DNA of 64,000 nucleotides from SURF-28 sp034521465 (lineage in GTDB: Bacteria > Bacteroidota > Ignavibacteria > Ignavibacteriales > Melioribacteraceae), in NCBI GenBank assembly GCA_034521465.1, contig JAXHMN010000011.1, positions 434,001 through 498,000 of the forward strand, written 5' to 3'. Of the stretch, positions 48,388-59,600 are shown piece by piece. The position numbers and the translations under genes are program-made. Position 1 is the first letter of the stretch. Each line of letters opens with the position of its first letter. The notes beneath the pieces were generated by a model. The model did not search any database. It was not told the origin of the DNA and worked only from the letters and a program-made list of their open reading frames with translations.

Positions 48388-51300
48388 ATGCACCATAATT
48401 CTAAAAATATAAATATTTTGGTTTTTGTATCGCTGTTTTTATTTTCTAACTATATGCTCTTTGCACAAAATTCCATGCAGTATAAATAGTATATATCTAA
48501 ATATGAAAGCTGATTTTTATAATCAAGAATAGGATATAAAAATAACATAAAAATAATCGATTATCATGAATTTATAGACCCTACTGAGGTGGGTAACTTT
48601 AAACTCCCATCGAAATCTTATCTCAATTCCAAGGAATACCGAACCCGAGTTAAATGTAATAAAAAAAACTTCTAGAGTTATTGAAAATGCAATACCGGCA
48701 GTTAATCCGGAAGCCGTTGGTGTTAACGATTCAACAATCATTTATCGTAAAATTTGAAACACCTGCTCATCAATTTCAAACTGGATTAAAGCCTATCGCC
48801 GAACTTGGCAGAAAATTTTGGTGTGCAAGAGATTTTTATTGTGTTGAGGTAACGTTCAACTCCCATCAGTTTGATCCAAGTAACAATTCAATCATTATTT
48901 ACGAAAAAGTGAGATTGAAAAATAAGCTTCAGCGATGATTTAAAGATTTCTGAACCATCAACAATAGAAATTAAATCATACTTACTACTTATTAAAAGAC
49001 ATAATTTATAATCAAAACATTTCAGATCAATTTCGTTCAAATAGAGATGATCTTAAAATTACGAATTTGGAATTCTGCATTAATTATAATAACAATTACA
49101 TAAAGATTGCAGTCTGCTGAAAACGGTATTTTCAGAATTAGTGCAAATGATCTTGATAGTATAGGAATTACTGATTTAATATAAATCCTCAGACAATTCA
49201 AATTTATGATAGGCAGAGAACAAGATATTTATGTATACGGACGGAAGATGGAGTCCTTGATGATGATGACTATAGAGAAGTTTACGGAACAAAAAACTAT
49301 TCTTAAACTGATCACCATACAATCAATGCTGATGATCAACCATACAATAATGACTTGACATTTACACCGATACTACTTATTATTTTCTAACTTGGGAGAA
49401 ATAATATGGCCAGAATCAAATTCGACAATTCAATGATAAATGATGTTGAAGATGAATTAAACTATCACTCCAGTTTAATTCATTTCCGAAGAAAATACTA
49501 TGTATCAAAATTTCAATAACAACCAATTACTAAATCAAGCACCCATTGGCATAAAAATAAAGCTGTATTCGGCTTGATAATCACGGCAATAGTATTTTTA
49601 TAAATCTGTCAGATGTCTATCCTAATGTTGATGGAAAATATCACTTCAAACTTGTAAGTGCCGGTTCCAATATTACTTCAAATTCGCATCAAGTTGTGCT
49701 TAGGTTTAATTCGGCAAAAAGATTGATTCACAGAATATAGAGAAATACTTTTATTAGAAGCATTAATGCACGGTATTGTTGATGCATCTTTATTACAAAG
49801 CGACAATAATACTGTCAATGTTCAGAATTTTCCAAATGGGACATTCCCAAACTTTCTGCTATGACTGGTACGAAATAGAATACCCACGCTACAATAAATT
49901 AGTGAATGACTCATTGATTATTACTATCCCGGATGGTCTTAATAATGAAGTTGTGCAACTGAAGTTTACTAATGCCAACGAAAGCGAATATGAAATATTC
50001 AAAGTTTCCGGCAATTCAAAAAGATTGAAAATTATTCCGTTAATAATGGAGAATTAACTTTTGTTGATACGGTAAGTTCGGGTGATAGAATATGCGGTTT
50101 TTGGTGCAAATCAAATTGCAACTCCCCAAATGGAATACATAGGACAATTTACAAACCTTAGAGCAGACACTTCACCAGCCGACTACATAGCTATTAATCC
50201 GGAAACGTTTACTCCCGGTGTAGAAAACTATCTCAACCAAATTGAAGATTTGTATGACTTAACAACGAAAAGAATTTCAGTTCAAGACATTTTCAACGAA
50301 TTCGGCTACGGTTATCCAACACCCGGAATCAATTAAAGAGTTTGCGCAATATGCATTTAATAATTGGAGTAGTCCAAAACCTTCTTACCTTGTTCTGTTC
50401 GGGGATGCTAATTATGACTACAAAGATTACATTTATAATAATGTAGGAGTCAAGTTAAGCGAAAATCATATTCCTTCTTTCGGCAACCCGGTGAGTGATA
50501 ACTGGTATGCAATATGGGGTGACGGACCGTTTATACCGCAGCTGAAAGTAGGAAGAATTCCCATGCTATCGGTGGCTGATCTCAACTATTATTTACAAAA
50601 AATTACAAACAACTATAATTCGGATTTTTCGGAATGGAATAAAAAGGTATTTACTTTCTTCCGGGGGAGTTGGCAGTAACCCGTCGGAGTTAGAGCGTCT
50701 CAAAGCCGCTAATGATTCACTCATTTCTCGAGTAATTGAACCTCGTCCTATTTCGGGTAATTATCATCATTTTTATAAAACTACAGATCCCATTTCCGAT
50801 TTTGGACCTTACACTCCGGCTGAAATCAATGATGCAATAGATGATGGCGGTGTTTTTATTTCTTATGTAGGTCATAGTGGCACAGCTACTTGGGATAATA
50901 GTATAAATGATGTTACACAGTTAAAAAATAATGTAAATCGTAATCCTATAATCAGTGATTTTGGTTGTTCGACTAATAAATACGCGGAGCCGGATATTGT
51001 CTGTTTCGGCGAAAGATTCTTGTTTAATAATGACGGTCAAGCTCTTAATTATATTGGTAATTCATCACTCAGGTTTTGTTTCTACCGCAGTTTCTTCACC
51101 AAAATATTTTTATGAATCATTTTTAACTGACTCACTTTTTGAAGTCGGCAATGCACATATTAATGTAAAGAATAGACTATATAATATTTTTGGCAACTCA
51201 AGTCTATTTAAAGTTTTCGCTTTGTCAAATGTTATCTTAGGTGATCCTGCGGTGAGATTAAAAATACCGCATTTTCCTAATCTTACTTTTGATGATAATC

Positions 51301-53742
51301 CAATTTTAATTGATAATGCTGAGTTTAATGATTTAGAAGATTCATCCGAGATATCTATAGTTGTTACAAATCTTGGCAGGGCAGATCAACAACAATTTAC
51401 TATCAAGATCGAGCATTTCTTTGAGGATGATTTGATTAATACTAGACTGCTTTCAAGAATATTACCCGGATATAAAGATACAATTTCAACATGGATTGAG
51501 ACAAAAAGTTTAGCAGGTGAACATAAGTTAAGTGTCACTCTAGACCCGGAAAATCAAATATCCGAATTGGACGAAACGGATAATATTTTTTCGAATACGT
51601 TTACTATTTATTCTTCCGAACTTAAGGACCTAATTCCTTATACAACTACTAACGGTTCTTTACATCAGTTAAACATATTGAATCCAATTTCTTATTCTAA
51701 TACTGAGTTTAATATACTTACTCAAATTTCAGATAATATTAATTTTTCCGATCCACAATTGATTACCGACTTGGCTGAGAACTTGGTTACAAAAATTGAG
51801 CTGCCTAATTTATCCGGAAAACGAAATTGGATACGCTACAAAATTGATGTTCCGGAAACAGAATTTTCAATTCCTAAATCTTTTTCAACTATGAAGAGTG
51901 ATAATTTCTTTTTGAGCGACGAATATGCATTTAGTTCCCAATTATTATCCGGACTCGAATATTCGGAATCATCACTTAAGCTATCGATAGATTCTTTAGA
52001 TATTTCGGTTCTTTCTGCCGGTTGGTACGCCGGAGCAACATGTGTTATAGCAAAAAATGGAATAAACCTGCTTGACAATTCCTTCTTTGCCGGAATGGGT
52101 ATCGGTAGTTTTTGACTGATGTTACAATGGCAGTTGATACCGCCACTTGGTTTCAATTATTTGATAACAGGCCAAATGCGTTGGCTCTTACTGAACTAAT
52201 CAATAATATTCCGGGAGGGAAGATTGTTGTAATGGGAGTTTCCGATGATGGTCAACATCGATTGATAAGTGAATTGCGTACTGCTATCAAAACTCTTGGA
52301 AGTGAAGTTATAGATCAATTACAATTCCGTGGTTCCTGGGCAATAATAGGTCGCAAAGGCGCTTCGCCGGGCGACCCGGATATTATTGAAGAAGTTAAAG
52401 GACCTTATGACGGTTCCGTTTATTTAGAAAAGGAATACATTGTTCCGAACCAAACCGGTTATTTAACAACCGAAAGACTCGGACCGGTTTCAAGCTGGGA
52501 TACACTTTACGTCAATCACGAAATACCTAATGGCGCTTCGATTGATGTGATTCCTATCGGTATAAGAAAGAGTCAGCAAGAAGATACTCTTTCTACTTTT
52601 TCGTTGAGTTCACAATATACTTCATTGGATTTTATTAACCCGAATACTTATCCATACTCTAAGTTGAGATTCAAGTTTACTCAGAACGCTCAAGCTGAAT
52701 CTCCAACTATCTCAGAAATTGGTGTAAGTCACCGCAATGCACCCGAACTTGCTATCAATTATCAAGTTGCTAATATCGCAAAAGATACTGTGATGCATGG
52801 TGAGCAACAGAATTTAAGTTTTAGGGTGAGCAATGTTGGTGAAGGCAGGGCATTTAATTTCCACAACAAAGTTGATCTTTATAAAGATAATATTTTTCAA
52901 AAAACTTTATTAGATAGTATTATCGCTTACGTAAATCCGGATACTTTTGAAGTAATCAACCTATCATATACGTTGTTAGCAGAAGATGGCAAAGGTAACT
53001 TTAAATTTCTTATTGAGTTAGATGCCGGCAATAAAGTGGTAGAATTATACGAGGACAATAATAAATTTGAATTACCATTCATTGTTGTTGAAGATACAGT
53101 AACTTCAGTCGCATCAGCTTTGGTAAGTGCAAGTTTTGACGGATACGAAATTTATGATGGGGATTACGTTTCTCCCGATCCGCAGATTGATGTTTTTCTC
53201 GATTATCAAGGTTCATTCAACATAACCGATACCAACTCGGTTAGAGTGCTTTTAAATCAAAAGCAAATTAGTCAATCTCAATTACGATATAAAGAATGAT
53301 ACTCAACAAAAACGATTGACCTTATCCTTTACGCCTCAATTAGAAAACGGCGATTATACTCTTTCCGTGATGGGAGATGATCTTAGATCAGCCAATGACA
53401 ACAACTCAAATTTTGTACGTTTCTTTAAAGTCTCAAATGAATCAAAAATTTTATATCCTTATAATTATCCGAATCCCTTCAACTCTATCACACATTTTAC
53501 TTTTAAAACTCACAAAAGTACCTGATCAAATAAGGATAAAAATTTACACTGTTGCAGGTCGATTAGTTCGGGAAATAAACGTTTATCGTGATCAACTTAA
53601 CTTCGATTTTAATAGAATATTTTGGGATGGCAGAGACGAAGATGGTGATCTTCTGGCTAACGGGGTTTACATCTACAAAATTATCAGCGAAGATGCCGGA
53701 GATAAGGTAACCATTACCAACAAACTTGCAATTGTTCGTTAG
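48388..53742 (+). CDS. Gingipain-family (C25) cysteine peptidase, PorU-like T9SS sortase candidate; 5' half disrupted
   Basis: Roughly 1,780 residues. A signal peptide starts at ATG 48388 (ILVFVSLFLFSNYMLFAQ). After a long, badly broken N-terminal part, the C25 core reads LVLFGDANYDYKDYIYNN, DNWYAIWGDG, KVGRIPMLSVADL, the His motif SYVGHSGTATWDN and the Cys motif ISDFGCSTNKYAEPD, then LGDPAVRLK. CARDB-like domains (NLGRADQQQFTIKIEHFF; DENDN-like LDETDN) follow. The C-terminus is FlgD/T9SS-like: YPYNYPNPFNSITHF and IFWDGRDEDGDLLANGVYIY. C25 proteins of this layout include the T9SS sortase PorU, which links cargo to A-LPS. PorU identity is inferred. Frames are nearly clean only after 50,900. 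Confidence 0.75.
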
Positions 53743-53822
53743 CGACTTACCGTTTTAGAAATAGTCACAAATCAACTATCTTTCGCTATTGAATTTATTA
53801 CAATTACCCAAAAGGTGAGTAA

Positions 53823-55167
53823 ATGAAAAAGTTTTTATTTATTGTAATTGTCTCGATGATCTTTTCTAATACTCTTTTTGCGCAGCTTTATACTTTGCGT
53901 GAAAACCAAGGTATGTTGGATGGCGGATTCGGAGTTACTTGGATTGACGGTCAACCATTTTATTCTTTTTACCTTCGACCCGAATTTGCTTTTTCTAAAA
54001 TTGGTGTGTGGATTCGATTTCAAACTTGAGTACGGCACGGACGGGAAAGTGAGAACAGAAAACTTCAACGAGTTTTCGGATTACTTGAGCATCATTCGTT
54101 ACATCCGTTATGGATATAAAGGTGATCCTTTTTATGCTCGCCTTGGTGCATTAGATTATGCAACTTTAGGGCATGGCAGCATAATGTACCTTTATAACAA
54201 CAGTCTAAGTTATGATACTCGTAAAGTTGGTTTAGCGTTTGATGTTGACTTTACAACATTCGGTGTTGAAACTGTTTACTCCGCTTTTGGTGAAGCTGGT
54301 ATAGTAGGATTGAGGGGGTATGCTCGACCTCTTCAATTTACTGATTTACGTTCAGTCCCAGTTATCGGACAGCTGGAAACCGGAGTGAGTGTTGTTTCCG
54401 ATTTCCATCAAAAAGCAGGTGTCGTGCAAGGTAATTATGATCCGGCGGAAAATAAATTCAATGCAACACAGGACGAAGGAAGCATCACAATAGTTGGTTT
54501 CGATATCGGTTTACCAATTGTGAATACATCAATGCTGAACCTGGATCTTTATTTTGATTATAACAAGATCATAAACTTTGGGGACGGAGCTGCTACAGGT
54601 TTTATATTCTCATTAAATGGATTGGGCTTAGTTGACATTCGAACAAGATTGGAAAGAAGAATTAACGGTGATGAATATATACCTTCTTACTTTAACTCGT
54701 TTTATGAAATTGAAAGGTTCCGATTAGACAAGTCATCAAATACATTTATGAGTAAAGCTCAAGCGTTAAAAAATGCCGGTCCGGCGGGGAATGGATGGTA
54801 CGGGGAATTACTAATTACACTGCTCGGTACCTTTGATGTTTTAGGTAGCTATCAGAGATTGGATAAAGATCCTAAGTCTGGAATCTTGCATATACATACT
54901 GAGATTATGCCGGAAGGAATACCGTATGTTTTTAGAGCCGGTTATGATAAAGTAAATATTAGAAACGAAAAAGATCTTTTCAAACTAGACGATCGTTCAT
55001 ATCTCTTTGCTGAATTAGGATATAAACCGCTTCCTTATTTAATAGTTTCTCTTGTTTATCATTGGACGTTCACACCAATAAGAGATGCTGATAATAACGT
55101 GCTGGATTATGAACCACAAAAGAAAATTGAGCCGAGAATTTCATTTGTATATCCACTCAATTTTTAG
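53823..55167 (+). CDS. Outer-membrane beta-barrel protein downstream of the C25 peptidase (frameshifted near 54010)
   Basis: About 447 residues. A signal peptide (FLFIVIVSMIFSNTLFAQ) and YTLRENQGMLDGGFGVTWID precede repeated amphipathic strands, with ARLGALDYATLGHGSIMYLY, GLAFDVDFTTFGVETVYSA and YELLITLLGTFDVL-like stretches. It ends RISFVYPLNF, with the terminal Phe usual for outer-membrane barrels. No family name recognised. It follows the C25 gene by 80 bases in the same direction, so it may be a partner in surface display. It is convergent with, and overlaps by 4 bases, the next gene. Confidence 0.65.
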
Positions 55168-57641
55168 AGTGTTGACTTTATAAATGATTTAAATTCTTGA
55201 ACGCTCTTGAATAAATAATCCGGATTCATTGCTGGGATTTCATCAGCGGCATAGCTATCCCAAATCACAGCAGCAATGGGTACTTTAGCATCTTTCGAAG
55301 CAGTTATATCATGCGGTGAATCACCGATCATCAATATTTCGTCTGATTTATTATTAAAGTATTCCATGACTTTAAATAGTCCATCCGGTGCCGGTTTATG
55401 TCCGGCTACATCATCCCCGGTAACAATCAATTCAAAGTAATCTTTCATCCCAAGTTTTTCCAAAGTGATCTCGGTGCTTTGTTTACCTTTGCCCGTGAAT
55501 ACCGCTAAGTTTTTTCCGCTTGATTTTATGTCATCGAGAACCTTATCTAATCCGTCAAAGGTTTTTACCATCTTTTCGTGTTCGTTAGTATAAAAGTCGA
55601 AATAATCATTGCGAGCAATGTCGTAACGATCTTTCATCCATTCCTTTAAAATCACATCTTCTGTCGGACCGAAAAGTGAAATGATTTCTTCATCTGTAAC
55701 TTTTTTCTCAAGATATTTTTCAGCTACATAACGAAAGGTTTCAAAAATTAGTTTGTTAGTGTGAGCGAGCGTTCCGTCTACGTCGAATACATAAGTTTTA
55801 AATTGAGGCATCATTTTCCAACATTTTAAAAGTGAAATAATTCCATCATGTGATGCGATGATTAGTTTATCTTTATCTATAATTTTAACAGAATGAATCG
55901 TTGAGTTAGTTTTTCGATACAATTTATTAATTCGATATTTTGAATCTATGTGATAAACAAAACCCACGTCATTCCCAAAATAAATATCGTCGTTAGTTTC
56001 TGTTATATCGGAATTCGTATAATGTTTTCCGATTTTCGTGTATATCTCTTTAACCCAAGTTCCGAGTTCAGCCGAGAGGATATGAAATCTATCATCACTG
56101 CTTTTTGCATAGAGTAATCTTCCGTCCTCTGAAATATTTAACGAAGTTGTGAGATTATATTTATCATATTCCCAATTCTTTTTACCGAGAAGTATATTGA
56201 ACGAAAATAATTTTCCGTTTGAAAGTGCTATAAATATATTATCATAATTAGTTACCGGATCAGAAGCGTAGATGTTTTTTTCATTTTTTCCGGTAAGTTT
56301 TGCTTTCCAAGTTAATAGACCGGTTGCCGAATTAAGTGAGTAGATATTTCCGTCGAGAGAATAAAAGATTACATGATCTTTGACGAACAGTGGTTTTCCA
56401 ACAATTGCTCCGCCCGCTTCATTGAATCGCCAATGCTCTTGTAAAGTTTCTAAATCGTAACAAAACAACTCACCATTTCCGGTCCCTATTAAAACTGCCG
56501 CTTCTGATTTGGTTTGTTTTGGAATCATGAAATTTATTGGACCGTTGAAATCAAAACTCGCAAGATCGGAAGTGATGGGAGAATCAAAACCTAGTGTTTG
56601 AAGTAATTTGCCGTTTCTTGAGTCAATTGTTTCTAGGTCACCTTGAATAGTTGCAACCGCCAGATAATTATCTCTTACGGTTGGAGAAGAGTAAACATAT
56701 CCAAATGAAAAATATTCCCAAAGTTTTTTACCGTTTGTGTTCAGACAAACAACTTGACCGCTTACATCAGCGGCGTAGATTCTGTCGTTATTCACACTAA
56801 TTTTTGAAGCAAGCGAATAACCCAAATCAAAACTCCACTTTTCTAATTTATCAGGATCATAAGTTGTGTTGGTGTTTCTCTCAGTAAACGCACGACCCTT
56901 AATTACAATTTTCTCTTGATCAATTAGACTTCCATCCAGTCTGTGGGTAATAACATTAAGCGTATCTGAATTAAGTGAAATGACCTTTATCGCTTCACTT
57001 TTTCGTTGATTATTTTTTGAATTAACTAAAGTAATTCTATCTTTTTCAATTGTTCTATTCGAATTCAGCGGAGCTAAAATAAATTTTACTTTGGTAGTGT
57101 CTAGTAGTTCAACAGCTTGATCGAAATTTTTAATATCTGTCGGTGAGTTATTCAAAATCAGAACAGCAGAAAAATCATTTTTGTTTTGTGAAGATTTAAG
57201 AAAATTAAAAACTTCTCTTTCGAAAAAAGGATCGGGAGTCCAAGAAACTACGCTGTTCAATCCAAGTACCTTTAATGAATCCAAATTTCTGTTGAAATTG
57301 AACTCTCCAAAAGTTTCGTAAAATTTTTCTCTTGCCCCTCTATCAAACAGAAATTCATATTGAGACGGCATGAAATAAACCGGAGGGGATATCTTACGTA
57401 TTAAATTTTGTGTTTCACGATCGTTAAATTTTAATTCGGATTTAATGTTATTGAATACGACAAAATCTAAATCCTCAAATTGATTAATTGTGTTAATCAA
57501 TTTCGTGAAGTTTTCTACTCCGTCTTGTGAATTTAAACTGACGCCATCGGTTACGGCAAAACGCAAATCCTGAGCTAGTGAAATTATTTGCAGTGTTAAA
57601 ACGAATAAAATTAAGTAAAATATTTTAATGGTTGTTTTCAT
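55164..57641 (-). CDS. Degenerate metallophosphoesterase + PQQ-type beta-propeller, fused in frame to a HAD phosphatase
   Basis: One 825-residue frame. After the signal peptide (IFYLILFVLTLQIISLAQ), residues ~22-260 follow the calcineurin-like phosphoesterase layout (FAVTDGVSLNSQDG, FVVFNNIKSEL, PVYFMPSQYEFLFD), but the metal ligands of D-x-H, GD and GNHD are replaced. Residues ~285-605 are PQQ-like propeller blades (GQVVCLNTNGKKLWEY, GNIYSLNSATGLLTWKA). From residue 610 (ATG at 55814) a complete HAD phosphatase follows: FDVDGTLAHTN, AVFTGKGKQS, GHKPAPDG, MIGDSPHDI. An exported propeller and a cytosolic HAD enzyme should be separate proteins; a lost stop after GIISLLK (TGA changed to TGT) would explain the fusion. 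Confidence 0.75.
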   Translation of the reverse strand: MKTTIKIFYLILFVLTLQIISLAQDLRFAVTDGVSLNSQDGVENFTKLINTINQFEDLDFVVFNNIKSELKFNDRETQNLIRKISPPVYFMPSQYEFLFDRGAREKFYETFGEFNFNRNLDSLKVLGLNSVVSWTPDPFFEREVFNFLKSSQNKNDFSAVLILNNSPTDIKNFDQAVELLDTTKVKFILAPLNSNRTIEKDRITLVNSKNNQRKSEAIKVISLNSDTLNVITHRLDGSLIDQEKIVIKGRAFTERNTNTTYDPDKLEKWSFDLGYSLASKISVNNDRIYAADVSGQVVCLNTNGKKLWEYFSFGYVYSSPTVRDNYLAVATIQGDLETIDSRNGKLLQTLGFDSPITSDLASFDFNGPINFMIPKQTKSEAAVLIGTGNGELFCYDLETLQEHWRFNEAGGAIVGKPLFVKDHVIFYSLDGNIYSLNSATGLLTWKAKLTGKNEKNIYASDPVTNYDNIFIALSNGKLFSFNILLGKKNWEYDKYNLTTSLNISEDGRLLYAKSSDDRFHILSAELGTWVKEIYTKIGKHYTNSDITETNDDIYFGNDVGFVYHIDSKYRINKLYRKTNSTIHSVKIIDKDKLIIASHDGIISLLKCWKMMPQFKTYVFDVDGTLAHTNKLIFETFRYVAEKYLEKKVTDEEIISLFGPTEDVILKEWMKDRYDIARNDYFDFYTNEHEKMVKTFDGLDKVLDDIKSSGKNLAVFTGKGKQSTEITLEKLGMKDYFELIVTGDDVAGHKPAPDGLFKVMEYFNNKSDEILMIGDSPHDITASKDAKVPIAAVIWDSYAADEIPAMNPDYLFKSVQEFKSFIKSTL

Positions 57642-57792
57642 GATGGATTCAAATCTACAAAAAATTTAGAATCCTACAGAAATAAATCAATTTGAAATGG
57701 TTTTGAGGGCTTAAAGAATAATTACCGGATGAGTTTAAATTGATATTCGAATGACCTCTTCATATATTTAAAATCTTTATTTTTTGGAAAAA

Positions 57793-59586
57793 ATGAAACA
57801 TATAAGAAATTTTTGCATAATAGCTCACATTGATCACGGAAAATCGACTTTAGCCGATGGCTTGTTGGAAAATACGCAGACCATCACCGTACGTGAACGT
57901 CGCGATCAACTACTAGACAGCATGGATTTGGAACGCGAACGTGGAATTACCATCAAGTCCCACGCCATCAAAATGAAGTATAAAGCCAACGACGGAAATT
58001 TATACACGTTGAATTTAATTGACACACCCGGACACGTTGATTTTTCGTACGAAGTTTCGAGATCACTCGCTGCGTGTGAAGGGGCATTACTTATTGTTGA
58101 TGCAGCGCAGGGCGTTGAAGCTCAAACAATCAGCAATCTTTACTTGGCAATTGAAGGCGGTTTGGAAATTATTCCGGTAATTAACAAGATTGATTTACCA
58201 AGTGCGATGACTGATGCAGTGAAATCACAAATTGTCGATTTGATTGGTTGCGATGAATCTGAAATAATCCTTGCCAGCGCAAAAGATAGAATTGGCGTAA
58301 ATGAAATTTTAGAAGCAGTGGTAACTAAAGTTCCGCCGCCCAAGGGAGACGAGAACGCACCACTTCAAGCATTGATCTTTGATTCGGTTTTTGATCCGTA
58401 CAGAGGCGCCGTTGCCTATATCAGAATTTTCAACGGCCACCTGAAAGAAAAAGAAGCAATCAAGTTTTTTGCAAATGACGAAGAATACGAAGCGGAAGAA
58501 ATCGGAATACTGAGATTAGGTAGAGTGAAAACCAAAGAATTAACCACCGGCGATGTTGGTTATTTAATCTCCGGAATTAAAGATGTTCGTCAAACAAAAG
58601 TCGGTGATACGGTAACTACCGTAAAAGGCGGAGCTCAAAAACCGCTGCCCGGTTATAAAGAAGTTAAACCGATGGTTTACAGTGGTATCTTCCCGGTAAC
58701 CTCGGATGATTTTGAAAATTTACGCGATGCATTGGAAAAATTTACTCTGAATGATTCATCATTAGTATATACACCCGAAACTTCTGCCGCACTCGGATTT
58801 GGTTTTAGATGCGGTTTCCTCGGTATGCTTCATATGGAAATTGTTCAGGAAAGGTTAGACAGGGAACATGGACAATCAATTGTAACCACGCTTCCGAACG
58901 TTGAGTATATTGTTTATACTAAAAAGGGTGAAAAAGTTATTGTAGATAATCCTTCCGAAATGCCGGAAGTCGGAAATATTGAATCGATTGAAGAGCCGTA
59001 CGTTAAAGCGCAAGTTGTTTGTCCAAGCGAATATGTCGGTGCTGTGATGCAGCTCGGGATGGAAAAAAGAGGTAACTATATCAACACAGATTATCTTGAC
59101 CCGACACGAGCAGATCTTCATTTTGAATTTCCTCTGTCGGAAATAATTTTTGATTTTTATGATAAGTTGAAATCGATGACGCGAGGTTATGCATCATTTG
59201 ATTATGAGTATATCGGCTATAGAGCTTCTGATCTTGTGAAACTTGATATAATGCTCAACGGAGAAAAAGTTGATGCTCTTTCAATGATTGTTCACAGAAG
59301 TAAATCATTCGAGTGGGGAAGAAAAGTTAGCTCAAAATTAAAAGAACTAATTCCACAACATATGTTTGAAATTGCAATTCAAGCGGCAGTTGGTTCTAAA
59401 GTTATTTCGAGAACCACAATTAAAGCAATGCGGAAAAATGTGCTTGCAAAATGTTACGGTGGTGACATTACAAGAAAACGAAAGTTACTTGAAAAGCAGA
59501 AAGAGGGTAAACGACGGATGAAACAAGTCGGCAATGTTGAAATTCCTCAAGAAGCATTTCTAGCGGTTCTCCAAATTGATGATTAA
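57793..59586 (+). CDS. lepA: Elongation factor 4 (LepA)
   Basis: Intact, about 597 residues from ATG 57793 (an in-frame TTG at 57784 would add three residues). GTPase motifs are G1 AHIDHGKSTLADG, G2 region RERGITIK, G3 DTPGHVDFSYE and G4 NKIDLP. Then come GFRCGFLGMLHMEI and the LepA-specific C-terminal domain ending in AKCYGGDITRKRKLLEKQ. It back-translocates or remodels stalled ribosomes. It lies 14 bases upstream of lepB in the classic lepA-lepB order. Confidence 0.97.
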   Translation: MKHIRNFCIIAHIDHGKSTLADGLLENTQTITVRERRDQLLDSMDLERERGITIKSHAIKMKYKANDGNLYTLNLIDTPGHVDFSYEVSRSLAACEGALLIVDAAQGVEAQTISNLYLAIEGGLEIIPVINKIDLPSAMTDAVKSQIVDLIGCDESEIILASAKDRIGVNEILEAVVTKVPPPKGDENAPLQALIFDSVFDPYRGAVAYIRIFNGHLKEKEAIKFFANDEEYEAEEIGILRLGRVKTKELTTGDVGYLISGIKDVRQTKVGDTVTTVKGGAQKPLPGYKEVKPMVYSGIFPVTSDDFENLRDALEKFTLNDSSLVYTPETSAALGFGFRCGFLGMLHMEIVQERLDREHGQSIVTTLPNVEYIVYTKKGEKVIVDNPSEMPEVGNIESIEEPYVKAQVVCPSEYVGAVMQLGMEKRGNYINTDYLDPTRADLHFEFPLSEIIFDFYDKLKSMTRGYASFDYEYIGYRASDLVKLDIMLNGEKVDALSMIVHRSKSFEWGRKVSSKLKELIPQHMFEIAIQAAVGSKVISRTTIKAMRKNVLAKCYGGDITRKRKLLEKQKEGKRRMKQVGNVEIPQEAFLAVLQIDD

Positions 59587-59600
59587 ACCAACCTAAGAAG

